Shown here: positions 11,640-22,424 of the stretch, piece after piece
Numbering within the stretch: position 1 is the stretch's first letter
Layout: each line of letters begins with the position of its first letter
Assembly: GCA_015039465.1 (NCBI GenBank)
Contig: MU130566.1
Location: forward strand, 31,195-95,194
DNA: 64,000 bases
Reading direction: 5' to 3'
Source: Phlegmacium glaucopus
Lineage: Eukaryota > Basidiomycota > Agaricomycetes > Agaricales > Cortinariaceae
Position numbers and translations under genes: made by a program
The notes under the pieces: generated by a model
Told to the model about the DNA's origin: nothing
What the model saw: the letters and a program-made list of their open reading frames with translations, nothing else
Databases searched by the model: none

Positions 11640-11790
11640 AATAAAGGCAGTAGATGGTCAAAATAGGTGGCTAAGTGTATAAATGGGTGAGTAGAGTGTA
11701 GAAATAGGTGTGAATGGGTGGGTGGGTGGTAGAAATGGTGTGAAATGGGTGTATGGATGGTTGAAATGGGTGTCTATTGATGTTGCTCGG
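11640..11790. repeat. TGGG-rich degenerate minisatellite
   Basis: Variants of GAAATGGGTGT and GGGTGGGTGG are repeated irregularly between the left palindrome array and the 20-bp minisatellite. Confidence 0.6.
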
Positions 11791-11859
11791 CATGTGCTCC
11801 TTGTTGTAGGTGGTATTGATCATCATGGGCTGTACTCGTTGTCGTAGGGGTGTATTCCT

Positions 11860-12350
11860 TGTCGTACGGGGGTGTATTCGTCGTCATTGGTGTGTAGTCG
11901 TCGTTGTAGGTGGGTATTGGTCTGTCGTGGGTGTGTATTTGTCGTCGTAGGGGGGTATTCGTCGTTGTGGGCGTCTATTCGTCGTCGTGGGCGTCTATTC
12001 GTCGTCGTGGGCGTGTACTCGTCGTTGTAGGGGGGTATTCGTTGTTGTGGGCGTCTATTCGTCGTCGTAGGGGGTATTCGTCGTGTGGGCGTCTATTCGT
12101 CGTTGTGGGCGTGTACTCGTCGTCGTAGGGGTGTATTCGTCGTTGTGGGCGTCTATTCGTCGTTGTAGGCGTGTACTCGTCGTTGTAGGCGGGTATTCGT
12201 CGTGGTACACGTATATTCGTCGTCGTACGTGTGCACGTGTTGTTGTTCGCGTCGTTCGTTGTTGTACATGCGTTGCGTCGTTGTACACGGCGTGTGTGGT
12301 CGTTGTACGGGTGTATGGGTCGTTGTACATGTTGTACGTCGTCGTCATTG
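11860..12350. repeat. 20-bp minisatellite
   Basis: About 25 head-to-tail units near GTCGTCGTGGGCGTCTATTC, with sub-variants GTACTC and GGTATTC. The 20-bp period is not divisible by three, so the same repeat is read in all frames. This gives long open frames on both strands (for example 11975-12361 minus, rich in Thr-Thr-Asn/Arg-Arg). I treat these as repeat products and not genes. Units decay towards 12350. Confidence 0.85.
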
Positions 12351-12740
12351 ACATTGTACATGACCTATTATAGTATGTTAGCAGTGAAGTGGAATAGAAT
12401 GAAATAAAAAAAATATCCCCCCCTCCTGAGGGGGGGTTACCGTTGTCAGTCGTGATTCTTGTTGTTACGGTGCCTGTCGAAATGGGTGTTCTGGAAACGA
12501 GTGTGGTGGTGGTGGTGGTGTGAGAAACAGGGGGACGACATCAACAAACAGTAACGGGCACATCACATGTGGTCACGTGATCACACCCCTCGCACTGAAC
12601 AAAATACACGATCTTGATGGCGATAAGTCCTTGCTATCCTACCTGTATATATTGGTGAATTAATATATTGCTAGTTTAATTTCTATAATTATATTATTTT
12701 TCTAGTAAAGTCAGGTGATTCATTTCCTAAGCTTGCAACT

Positions 12741-12880
12741 CAATTCTGCTCAGAATCTGCTCAGAAATAGTCAGATTCTGCTCGGAAATTGGTTGGATTC
12801 TGATCGGAAATTGGTCAGACTTGGATCTGATCAGATCTGATCAGAACTGGTCTTTCTGAGCAGATCTGGTCAGAATCTGG
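12741..12880. repeat. TCTGATCAGA palindrome array, right
   Basis: A shorter, more degenerate array of the same palindromic unit as 11276-11492. From 12890 to 13690 there are a few protein-like scraps (for example SPFSLIPLACPLATALKGN near 13270) without a continuous frame or a family I know. Confidence 0.7.
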
Positions 12881-13689
12881 TCAGAAAAATTGGCTCTATT
12901 ACTGCCATTTGGGCTGGAAAATATTCTGACCGGATCTGATCACACGTTCAACAGGCTACAGAAGAGTTGGTTGATGTCAACTGGCTCTTCTTCAACAAAT
13001 CACATCCCAACAATTGTGACCCCCGCTCCATCAAAGTCCCTTGCTCACTCTTCAATGACAAGTGACAAGAATGCCAGAGTCTACTTGCTAACGAACTAAT
13101 GAAGGAATTCAAATTCAAAGCCATCAAAGAGAATATTAAGTTTTAGATGGTGACCGGCATTTATCCCTCTTGTTCCCTGATGTTCTAACACATCACAGCC
13201 CAAGCAAGAACTCTCCCTTGATGAACCCGTAGAGGAAGGTTGGATGACTGGCATCCAAATCTTCAGAAGTCCCTTTAGTTTGATTCCCTTAGCGTGCCCC
13301 CTTGCCACCGCCCTGAAAGGGAACACGGACAACAATGATCTTGTTCACTTGATTGTCACTGCCAAAAGTAATTATCAGCGAGAAGGTTTGGCTAATGAAC
13401 ATGATGAACAGCATGATTGGGCGGGCAATCTAACCGAGATCAGGTGTGCATTGAGGTTACTGTTTTGTCTCAATTCCTGACTCCTTGTGCAGGCTATAGG
13501 AATATCCTTTCGACCAAAGGAAGACCACCCTCTCAAGGTGCCAAGTCTATAGAGTACCCCGCTGTCCAGGCTGATCCACACACTGCCATCCATGATGGAT
13601 GCTACCCACCCAATGCTACATTTCCTACAGTCGCGCCACCTCTCAAGATATTTCATAGAGCATCAGGACGAACGATAGCGTTCTTTTGA

Positions 13690-14191
13690 GTTCATTTTCC
13701 GTGGCCGTATTCATTGGGGTTATACTGTTGTAAACCTTTAAGTGAGTTTCGTCTTTCTCTTGAATGAGTTGTGGATGTAGACTGAGACTCGTTTGGTTGT
13801 AGGTTGGGTAATTGAGATTCAACATTGGGTGGAAACAGTAAGTTCTCGGCTTCATTGTTGAGATCTTGGGGTTGATTTGTTTCATTTTGAGCTTTAGGTT
13901 CATTGGGATTGATTTGAGGAGGTTCGAGAGTGTTGTTAGGTGTTTTAGTATTGTCTGAATTGGAAAATATATCCCACTCCCCCTCAATTTAGACATCACT
14001 CAATTGTAAGACTTCATTTTTGTTGAAATAAACATCTCTCTCAATCGAGATCTTCCTTTTCTCAGGCCAATATATCCTGAGACCTTTTGATTCATCATTG
14101 TAACCCACAAAATGTCCCTTCTCAACTTTAGAGTCAAGTTTAGAAACATTTAGTTTCTTCACCCAAGCTGTAGCCCCCCATTCATGCAATT
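13690..14191 (-). mobile_element. Copia-type pol fragment
   Basis: On the minus strand the frame reads CNKLHEWGATAWVKKL, KGHFVGYNDESKGLRIYWPE and RKISIERDVYFNKNE, the C-terminal integrase (GKGY-like) region of Ty1/Copia polyproteins, in which W-G-x-x-x-W-V and H-F-V-G-Y-x-x-x-S-K-G are characteristic. A stop, and then a frame rich in PNEPKAQNETNQPQDLNNE, follow as the usual variable linker before reverse transcriptase, ending near 13690. The core integrase and reverse transcriptase are missing. Its upstream end is cut off exactly at the LTR border 14191/14192. Confidence 0.75.
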
Positions 14192-14743
14192 TGTTACATT
14201 CCATCACACGTTACTCCGGTTCAACTCTGTCGGAGTTGTTTCCAGTAGTCCATACCCTGTCCCAGTACTTTCCCTTGTCTCCAACTCTACTCCTCCTACA
14301 TCCAACTCTTCCGATGATATCCCAAACCTATTACCACACCTTCGTCATAACAACTATTCCTTTGTCATCACTTTCTCACTATCAGTCAGCACACCAGCCA
14401 TGGATTATTCACCCAAGAATGCAGGACCTTTTCCAGGAGCAGAACGCAGCACTTATATTTATATTCTATATTTCGGTTGCAATTCCTTTTTTATTTAAAG
14501 TACTCAAACTTGTATGTTTTCCCTCAGTTCGAATATCATCTTAGTTTCCCTCCTCTTGTTTGTCCTCTAAGTCACTGAGGTCTTCCGACTTTCTGTTCTC
14601 TTCCGGTTCTGAAATCAGGACATTGTAGGAGCTGGGTGGCACAGCACATACGCTGAGGCCAAAGTCCTTTCCGTTACTTGTTCCGGTTCTGTTCCGTCTG
14701 ATCCAGTGTTACTCCGATGTGACCCCTTGTTTTAAACTTAACA
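14192..14743 (+). mobile_element. Solo LTR, family copy 2 (no TSD)
   Basis: A 552-bp copy with the same TGTTACATTCC...AACTTAACA ends. Unlike the other three copies its flanks differ: CAATT on the left and CCTAG on the right. The left neighbour is a Copia fragment on the minus strand and the right neighbour a hAT fragment on the plus strand. The missing target duplication suggests that this LTR marks a rearrangement junction. Confidence 0.9.
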
Positions 14744-15640
14744 CCTAGCATTACAACCTTCTATCAAGCTTGCATATTGTAAGAAGATGTGGGACACAGA
14801 ATATTATGATGCTGGTTATGAAGCACTCAAAGATACTGTATGTTCACTTTTTTTATTTAAAAAACCTTACTAATTATATTCAGTTTAACGAATATTATAA
14901 GCCACCAAAAAAACCAATTTTGAAGGAGGGGTCTACATCTTCAGCTAATTGTTTGAATTTTCTCTTCTTTCACCAAGAATACTCTTTCTAACTTATTTTT
15001 ATCAGCTGGTTCTTACTCCAAGAGTTATGCTTCAGCTTGGATACAAGCTAGTATCCGATCTCAAGTAGAGGATCAACAAGTAGCTTTAGATCCACAGAAA
15101 GAGTTACAAGATTATCTTCAGAGTCCATTAGAAGAAACCTCTAATCCAGTTTGCTGGTGGGGGGTAAGTTTTTATTTTATTGCTTTATAATTTACTCATT
15201 GATATTATAGTATCATTCAAAACAATATCCCACTTTATCTTGTATAGCCAGAGATTATTTGGCTATTCAAGGATCTTCAGTAGCATCTGAAAGATCATTT
15301 TCCAGCAGTGGTCAGACTGATACCTTACATCGTAATTGTACTGATCCAACACTCTTTGGGTATACTCAAATACTCAAAAGTGCATATAAAACTGACCTTC
15401 TCAGTGCAACTGTAGAGTCAAAGGGTCATAAGCCTTTGGATTGGATACATGTTGATGTCTAGTAGTATAAAACAAAAGTTTTGAATATACTGGATTTATT
15501 ATTATTATTTTGCTTTTAAAACAATCAGTTCAGTTGGTTTGAACCAGTTCTTAGTTCAGTTCAGTTCAGGAAAAATTTAGTCAGTTCAGTTCTCAGTTCA
15601 GCAGAAAATGCCCCTGAACTGAACTGAACTGCATCACTAG
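14744..15640 (+). mobile_element. hAT transposase C-terminal remnant
   Basis: Plus-strand blocks joined by introns read CKKMWDTEYYDAGYEALKDT (~14783), then EDQQVALDPQKELQDYLQSP (~15070), WWG, an intron (15164-15210), YPTLSCIARDYLAIQGSSVA and SERSFSSSGQTDT, ending at a stop at 15462. This is the hAT dimerisation domain: an acidic spacer, WW, then YP-x-L-S-x-IARDYL-x-IQ-x-S-S-V-x-SERSFS. Upstream catalytic parts are absent. Near 15620 the sequence ends in CTGAACTGAACTGCATCACTA, which on the other strand gives a TAGTGATGCA-type hAT terminus. So the right end is preserved and the left end was lost at the LTR. Confidence 0.8.
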
Positions 15641-15644
15641 TATG

Positions 15645-15755
15645 TGCAATGATATGCAATGATCTGCAATGATCTGCAATGATCTGTGATGATCTGTGAT
15701 GACCTGCAATGATCTGAAAGTATCCGCAAGCATCTGTGAGCATCTGAAAGTATAC
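15645..15755. repeat. GATCTGCAAT short tandem repeat
   Basis: About ten units of GCAATGATCT / GTGATGATCT and decayed versions directly outside the hAT terminus. An open frame on the minus strand (15593-16192) runs through it; I see no family signature there. 15760-16800 has no gene I can support. Confidence 0.7.
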
Positions 15756-16809
15756 TGTGAAGGTTGTGAAACCGCGAAAATGGTGTGTTTACATCCTAGA
15801 CGTCTCCTGGGTCCTTGCGACTTCCAGTGCTGGGACTGAATAAATAGGCAGGTACTTATTTCAAGGCTATAGTAAGCTGCATAAGTGGCATTGTAAGCTA
15901 TTGGGTAAGAACACATGAAGTGTGTTCCTAGACCCAGAAAGACTCCAACGAAAGGGGGAAGTGAGAAGTGTGGGCGGGTGGGCCACACTTCGGTATGAGC
16001 CGGGAGCCAAGTTGTTGGGTCTTTTTGGATCAGAAAAGGTACTGTCATTGATGACACACCAAAGCAATAGGGAGAGGAGGGTGGGTGAAAAGGAATAGAG
16101 TGATGCAGTAGGAGCTCGACACAGGATTTTTCAAGTGCTTCTGCGCCAGCGAGGATGAAGAGAGAGATGGGATGTGCACGTGATGCAGTCATGCACTTCT
16201 CATCTTCTCAAAGACTATATTCTATTTCTACACTTGTACCTAGCTTTGCTATAGAAACAAATTCTTGTATGTGTGGTTTTTCTGCTGGCAACTCCTCGTC
16301 AAACGCCGGCTGCAATCCAACTGCCCAGCATTGAATTAAAAGTCAAGGTCAAGATGAATTACTTCTGAGAAGGTTACAAATTGTGTCATCAAATCAACGT
16401 CAAATGATAAATCAATAACCTATGGAGGTACATGGTTATGTTTAAGTTGGATTTGATGCAAAGAATAGATTGCTTACTTGCTATCTAGACCCTTTTCTAG
16501 TCGCTCAAATTTTTTCATCTCATGAACTTCTCGATTTAGAACGATATGACTTCTTCACTTTGTGCTGCTGGAGGACATATTTCTTATTGATGTCTGTTCT
16601 TTGGACTGGAGTAAATGCCCTTGCTTCAATGTCGTGTTATATAATCGATAATTGTATTGAATGTATTCCGCCCTTGGGTAAGTTAATTTTTGAAATTATT
16701 TTTCTTTGATTTACCTTCTTTTGTGTAGTTTGAATCGTTGGAGAGTGCAGCTATTATCAAACACTCAATGTTCTCCTTCTGCCTGTCTTCATTACCACTC
16801 ATACTCCTG

Positions 16810-18240
16810 TTTCTTCTTTGACAGCTCTGAGTCATGGCCTCAAAACAGATATTCAAGCTCAACTGTGACACACACCAATATGATATTCCATTAGTCATCT
16901 ACGAGAGGAGGCTCACTGTTGACATCAATGGGATTGGTATGGAGTGCTCTGACGTTCAAAACCCAGGAACAATGGAAAGCTTATCCTAACTATGGCTCTA
17001 ACTCTTCATGCGTCAACAATATCCTGGAAGTCAAACCAAAGTGTTCCAGAAAAAGACAACTGCACCTTTCAACTTGCCCATTAATGCTGAATCAGGAGAA
17101 TAGGCATTGGGTTGAATGATTTCATGTCACGAACATGTGGACCACTGGACGACCTTCCCCTCCATTCTTCAACTCCATTTTCTGGTCAATAAGCAAAGCA
17201 TGGTGGGGAGACTAAAGGACATCTGCTCTCCTGCAATGAACATTGTACCAGAGAGCTCCTGGCTGGGTGGCGAGATAGCGAGGAACTACTTTTTCAAGAT
17301 TAGGAACTGAAACATCAATTGCAGTTTTTTTTTATATTCTTTTTAGGGGGGGGGGGGGTCAATTATGAGTGCTGGAACCCCCAAAAATGAAAGCATTGGA
17401 AAGTCAAAGCCGTGAAATAAACTGCCGCTAAGTCAAGATGGCAGAGTTCTACTTTATTCAAAGAAACAGATTGGGTTTCCCAACTAGTTTGTGCATCCTG
17501 CAATCTACATGCCATATCACAACTAATGAGGCAGCAACTTATTCTCTTCTTTAAAGCCTTCAGCCTGCAGGACAACCAAATAGTAAGTTGACACTTGATC
17601 CCCTCTTATGTTCATTAATTTTGACAGCCATTTGCAACAGCCATTCTTCTAACTCGATAAAAGGATGTCAACTCAAAGATGCTGTAGGTGGACGAGGAGG
17701 TTGTATACTTAGTGGATCTTATTAGCCAATTAATTGGTTTTATAGAGTATTACCAATACCATTAATGGCTTAGGTCTACTGGCAAGTGGTGATGCATCGT
17801 GCTCAAACTTCAAGCTCCCTTGGAATTTCCAAGAGCATTGGATCAAAATTCTTACAGACTATGCACCCTATGGCAGTCATCCCCTTTTCAATTGAATTCC
17901 CTTTACCATCGTTTCTTAATATAATCATCTAACCATCAGTCCTTGCCATTTGTTTGAAGTTGAACATTGGTGTTCAGGTTTACAAACATCATTTTGGTTA
18001 TCAATTCTATGAGTTGCATGCCTTTCCTCAGGTCAAATGCTTTGATATTATCCTGTCGTCTTCGTTCCTGTGTCTCCTCAAACATACTCCAGTGAAAATT
18101 GAAAAAGGTCTGCAGGCTTCAGTGCAGGACCTTGCATTCCTTAAGGACCTGAAATTGAAATCACATGTTCCTTCCATTGTTAACTGCCTGCAAATTCTCA
18201 ACGCAAGGAAGAAATTGAACACTGATTGAGTCCGAGGAGG
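16810..18240 (+). pseudogene. Decayed transposon-like coding region
   Basis: Plus-strand blocks with a protein look occur in different frames: CDTHQYDIPLVIYERRLTVD (~16868), then QKENC-type scraps, and a cleaner 91-codon frame at 17954-18229 (GVQVYKHHFGYQFYEL, KIEKGLQASVQDLAFLKDL, SIVNCLQILNARKKLNTD). Frameshifts and stops separate them. I do not recognise the protein. It lies just outside the LTR/Plavaka nest and is probably another old mobile-element gene. A T-run followed by a G-run sits at 17325-17358. Confidence 0.3.
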
Positions 18241-18324
18241 AAATTTAACATAGTACTGTTTGATGGACAGTATGGGTGAGGGTGGAGATTATTGTCTGAA
18301 GATATACTCTAGCCCTTGTGTAAC

Positions 18325-18703
18325 TGTTAAGTCCGGAACAAGATTGTGATGTAGGAGTAACTCTGGAATGGACAGAACGGAACCGGAACAAGTAACAGAA
18401 AGGACTTTGGCCTCAGCATATGTGCTGTGCCGCCCAGCTCCTAAGATGTCCTGATTTTGGAACCAAAAGAGAATGGAATAAGACGGGAGCCTCAGTGACT
18501 TAGAGGACAAACAAGAGGAGGGAAACTAAGTTGATATTCAAACTGAGGAAAAACATACAAGTTTCAAGTACTTAAATAATAATAGGAATAGCAACCAAAT
18601 ATAAAAGATAAATATAAATGTGCTGCGCTCTGTCCCGGAAGGTCCTCCATTCTTGGGTGAATAATCCGATAGTGGTGTGCTGACTGATAATGGGAAAGTG
18701 ATG
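18325..18703 (-). mobile_element. Solo LTR copy 3, 3' part
   Basis: Inverted LTR copy: it begins TGTTAAG (the reverse of ...CTTAACA) at 18325 and follows the family sequence until GGGAAAGTGATG at 18703, where the Plavaka terminus starts. Its other part is at 25646-25846. The flank 18320-18324 is GTAAC, matching 25847-25851. Confidence 0.93.
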
Positions 18704-18885
18704 CATCAGGAAATATCACAATTCCGTGGATGACATGGTATGACTTCAGTGACATTGTTCACATCATGGCTTCACCTGAAGGCACCAATGTTGCGAATGT
18801 CGGTCAAGAGGCTTGAAGTCCTTTAAGTCGCAATGTCCTGAAGGAAGGCAAATTAGGGTATATGTTGTAGAAGAAATTACATCAT

Positions 18886-21800
18886 TTATTGGGGTGCTGT
18901 AGTTATATCAAAAGTATTATGGTCTGCATATTTACTAATATAGTATGAATGGAAAGAATCAAGTGTTTGCAAGAAGTGGAGGGAAACAGGAACAAAGGAT
19001 TGACCAAAAATAGGGAGTAAATGAGCAAGGCGAGGAATGGTATCCTTGTGTATGACCTGGAGAGCTGGCTTTCCTGGACTTGTAAACTCTGGTTGAGCTA
19101 TCCACATACCTGCATCAGGTTCCTTATCAACAAGTAGAAACCAATGGACAAGCACACAGGGATATGTCTTTGTTTCATGGACAAATGAAAAAAATAGGAG
19201 GACTCGACCAACTTCCAGCCATCTTATCCCCTTTGCATCTGGGTTCACAGTAACAAAAACACAGTCCTGTCGAGGACCATCCTGGCGCCACAAAGGTGTT
19301 GAACACACATATTCATGGCGCATTCCAGTCATGCCTGACAGATCAGAAGGTGCATGAAAAACAATCAAGGCAGAGTAGAAGATTTTGATTGGGCTGGAGA
19401 TGATAGGACTTATAAATGTTGAGATAGGATCAGCATTTGGATCAACTTGAGAACCAAGGAATTGGTGAGTGAGGAGATGGAGGGAAGGGATGTCTATGTC
19501 AACGCCAATTTGATGAAGTGTTTTAGGATAACCGCGCTCTAATTTATCCGGGGTTTCACAATATGATTAATTAGAAGCACATTCATGAAAGAAAAAAGTT
19601 ATGCACAAGGAGTCTTTGCCAGAAAAACCTCATTGACAGCCATACCATCCAGTGGGCTGCCATCAACATCCTCATCTTCCAGCAACATTTCCCACCTATG
19701 AGCCATAAGCTCCCTGTTTTCAACCACCAGTTCCTTGTGGACTTGGTCATCCATCAGTCCCTCAGATTCCTCCTCAATGCTTGCTAGATAATCAGCCATT
19801 GCTTCTTGTATGCATGAGCCGTTGAGCATACCGCGGTCAGTAAAATCAACATGAGCAGCAGCAAGCTTGTCGAGCCGTTGGTTCGTCATGCGCATCTGGC
19901 CCAATGCGTTGTAGTGGCTGGAACGTCGCCAGGGCTCTTTCACAGCTTTGATGTGCTTTGCCTCTGTGATTGATGAGCAGAGGCCGTTTGGCGAGCCGAA
20001 TGCTTCAATGAGGTTGCAGTAATGGACAAGTGAGTGTTGACGAGGTAAAGAAATACCCGAGGGGCCTTCTGCACAAACCCCAGTTTCTTGGAAAATTATG
20101 CAGTAATGGTGGAATCATGAAAGTGCTTCATCAACCTCTTGCAGGGTGCACTCCGTAATTTGGGCTCGTCGGACAAGGTAGAAAAAGTCCAGATAAGCCA
20201 CCAGCGTGCGAACCATGTCTTGAGGGACATGGCCTTCAATGGCATTGATGTAGACCTAAAGCAAGAATGAGGTATGATTCGGGGGGTGATGAGACCTTCA
20301 TCAACGCTTTTGAATCATCACCTGTCCACTGTTTGAAGTTTTGACCCTGCAGAAAACAACACAAACCAGGAAAAGATGGGGCAAGTGCAATTCTAGCATG
20401 AGATGTCAAATAATGAGCACAAGACAGGACTGAGGAAAACTTCCTTACCAACAATCAATATCATCCATTATTTCCTTTGCCTTGGTGGAACCATGTTCAA
20501 GATCCAAATACTCACCAACCCATGTTATGAGATGATCCTTGAACCCACCCTTGATGACTTGGTGGAGGAGGTCTGGCGACAACAACTGGTTGATGTCAGC
20601 TCTGGGAAAGCTGTCCATAAATGGCTGCAAACTATCAGAACACAATGTGAACGCCAGTTTGAATTGATGCACAATGATATTGCCAACAATGCCATAATCA
20701 TCCCATAGATCTGCAATCAATGGCCTGTTGACAGTGCGCTTTTGATTGTTGGCCTGCCTCCCCATCAAGATTTGAATGATGGGCAGTGCAACTAAGTTAT
20801 AATATCAGGTACCCAGACAAAATAGGAAGAAAACAAAAGGTTCACTTACCAGGGGCACCAGTTCTGGACGATACAACCAAGCAGAACTTGCTCGGGATAG
20901 TCTGCAATATAGGGTCCAAGTCCAAAGATAGTGCAGCAGAAATGTCGATCAGGACATTGGAGCACCTCTGGCATTGTCATTCCGGCACAAAGTGGTTGAA
21001 GTATTGCAGATAAGGATGAGTGGAAAAGTTGACAGTGGAACTTGCGGAACAGTGTCGTATTTGAAGATTGGCGCGTTGCTAGATTATTTTATCAGGGAAA
21101 ACACATGAGTTAGGAAGTTGGGAGACTTACTTTTTGGTATTGACAAGAAACCAATTAATATGACCGAGTTTTGATGAGCACGACGGACATTGTTCTTGAT
21201 GTTTCCTATAGACATGTATAGCGGATAATATTCATTTTGGCCAGTAGCAACTGATACGGTCGTCTTATCACTTCCAAGAATTATTGGTACAAACATAGAT
21301 CCATGTGTGGCTGGATCTTCCAAAATAATATCCTAGAGAAGTAGAGTCAGAGATGAATATGAACAAAGAAAAAGATACGCACCGCTTGCTCCCAAGCCCA
21401 ATTTCCAGACATGAAATCTTTGTACTCATGACCCTCTTCAGCATTGTACGTTCTGAATGGTTTATAGTCAAACTCTTCATCAAAGTCGGGATTCTTAAGC
21501 ATAGATCAAGCAACTGCAGCAGGGTCATGGTACCAGACCTCATAATTCTCATCCATCCATTCAGGGCAAACATCAGGCCGGTCCCCACTGTACTCAACAG
21601 AAAACAACTCCCAGCTAACACCCTCAAGCTCTGTTGAATCAATCACTGCATGCATGTTGCAAACGTCGGCAAATAGAGGATCATGGACCGCATCACTTGG
21701 TTTACCCACTTGTGCAGTGAGTAGACTAAGGTCAAGGAGGACATTGACTTGTGTATTTGCCATCTGGTTGCGTTTATAGAGGAACTGTGCAAGTTCATAT

Positions 21801-22260
21801 TCAACTCGGTTAGTCCATGGTGTCCAATCATCTGACAGCTTCTCCAAGCGTGGTGGGGGGGGCGTATTAGGAGGTAAATCAATACTGTTGCTATTGCATG
21901 GAGTAGCTACAAATAGAACTAGTCAGTGGTGTAACACATTGAAGGTGAAGGGAATAATTTACCATCAATTATTGGATGATAATTAATGTTCTCTGGCTGA
22001 GCTCAAGCGTTCCTTGGAATAGGAGGTGGCAAGCTGTTGAAATTGTCTGGAAGCTCCTCCTGAGCCAATGGGCCAACATCTTTGTCATTTTCTATGTCGG
22101 AGATGGTAGGAAATTCAGAAAAGGAGGCAGGATTGATGGTGGAGGCATAGTGTGTGTTGCGGTGCTTTGAAAATCCGTAAAGGCTTTGAAAATTGCTTCG
22201 TCTGCAGATGCTGCAGGTGAAGCGATTATTGTTGTGAGTGTGGCAAAATGGGGGTGGCAT
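18886..22260 (-). pseudogene. Plavaka transposase, degenerate
   Basis: Read from 22260 downwards: MPPPFCHTHNNN, a C2H2 finger (FTCSICRRSNFQSLYGFSKH), an acidic linker, DEEFDYKPFRTYNAEEG, FKDFMSGNWAWEQ-like text, GSMFVPIILGSDKTTVSVAT, GQNEYYPLYMSIGNIKNNVR, HQNSVILIGFLSIPK, LWDDYGIVGNI, FPRADINQLLSPDLLHQVIK, GEYLDLEHG, QNFKQWTGDDSKALMK, NALGQMRMTNQRLDKL and YVCSTPLWR. These are the conserved blocks of Plavaka-family transposases in order, including the GSDKTTVSVAT and SPDLLHQ boxes. Short GT-AG introns separate them. In-frame stops after SLPPPIPRNA, after HDPAAVA and after VDEALS show that it is inactive. About 165 bp separate its start from the divergent gene at 22425. Confidence 0.85.
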
Positions 22261-22424
22261 AGCAGATGGAGCTAAGCAAAAGGTTCTGCATGCAATAGAC
22301 CTAGACACCATCATCACTTGAGCGGACCTTAGAAAAAAAAAAACTAGAAAAAACACACCATCTTTTCTTCTAAGTTCCATCAACTCTTGCTTAATCCTCT
22401 CTCCCCTCCTATATTCATTCCACA

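Noticed and set aside
11975..12361. 128-codon Thr/Arg-rich open frame
   Set aside because: It is the 20-bp minisatellite read in frame; equivalent frames are open on both strands.
15593..16192. 199-codon open frame on the minus strand
   Set aside because: It begins in sequence with no family motif and ends in the GATCTGCAAT repeat; no partner exons.
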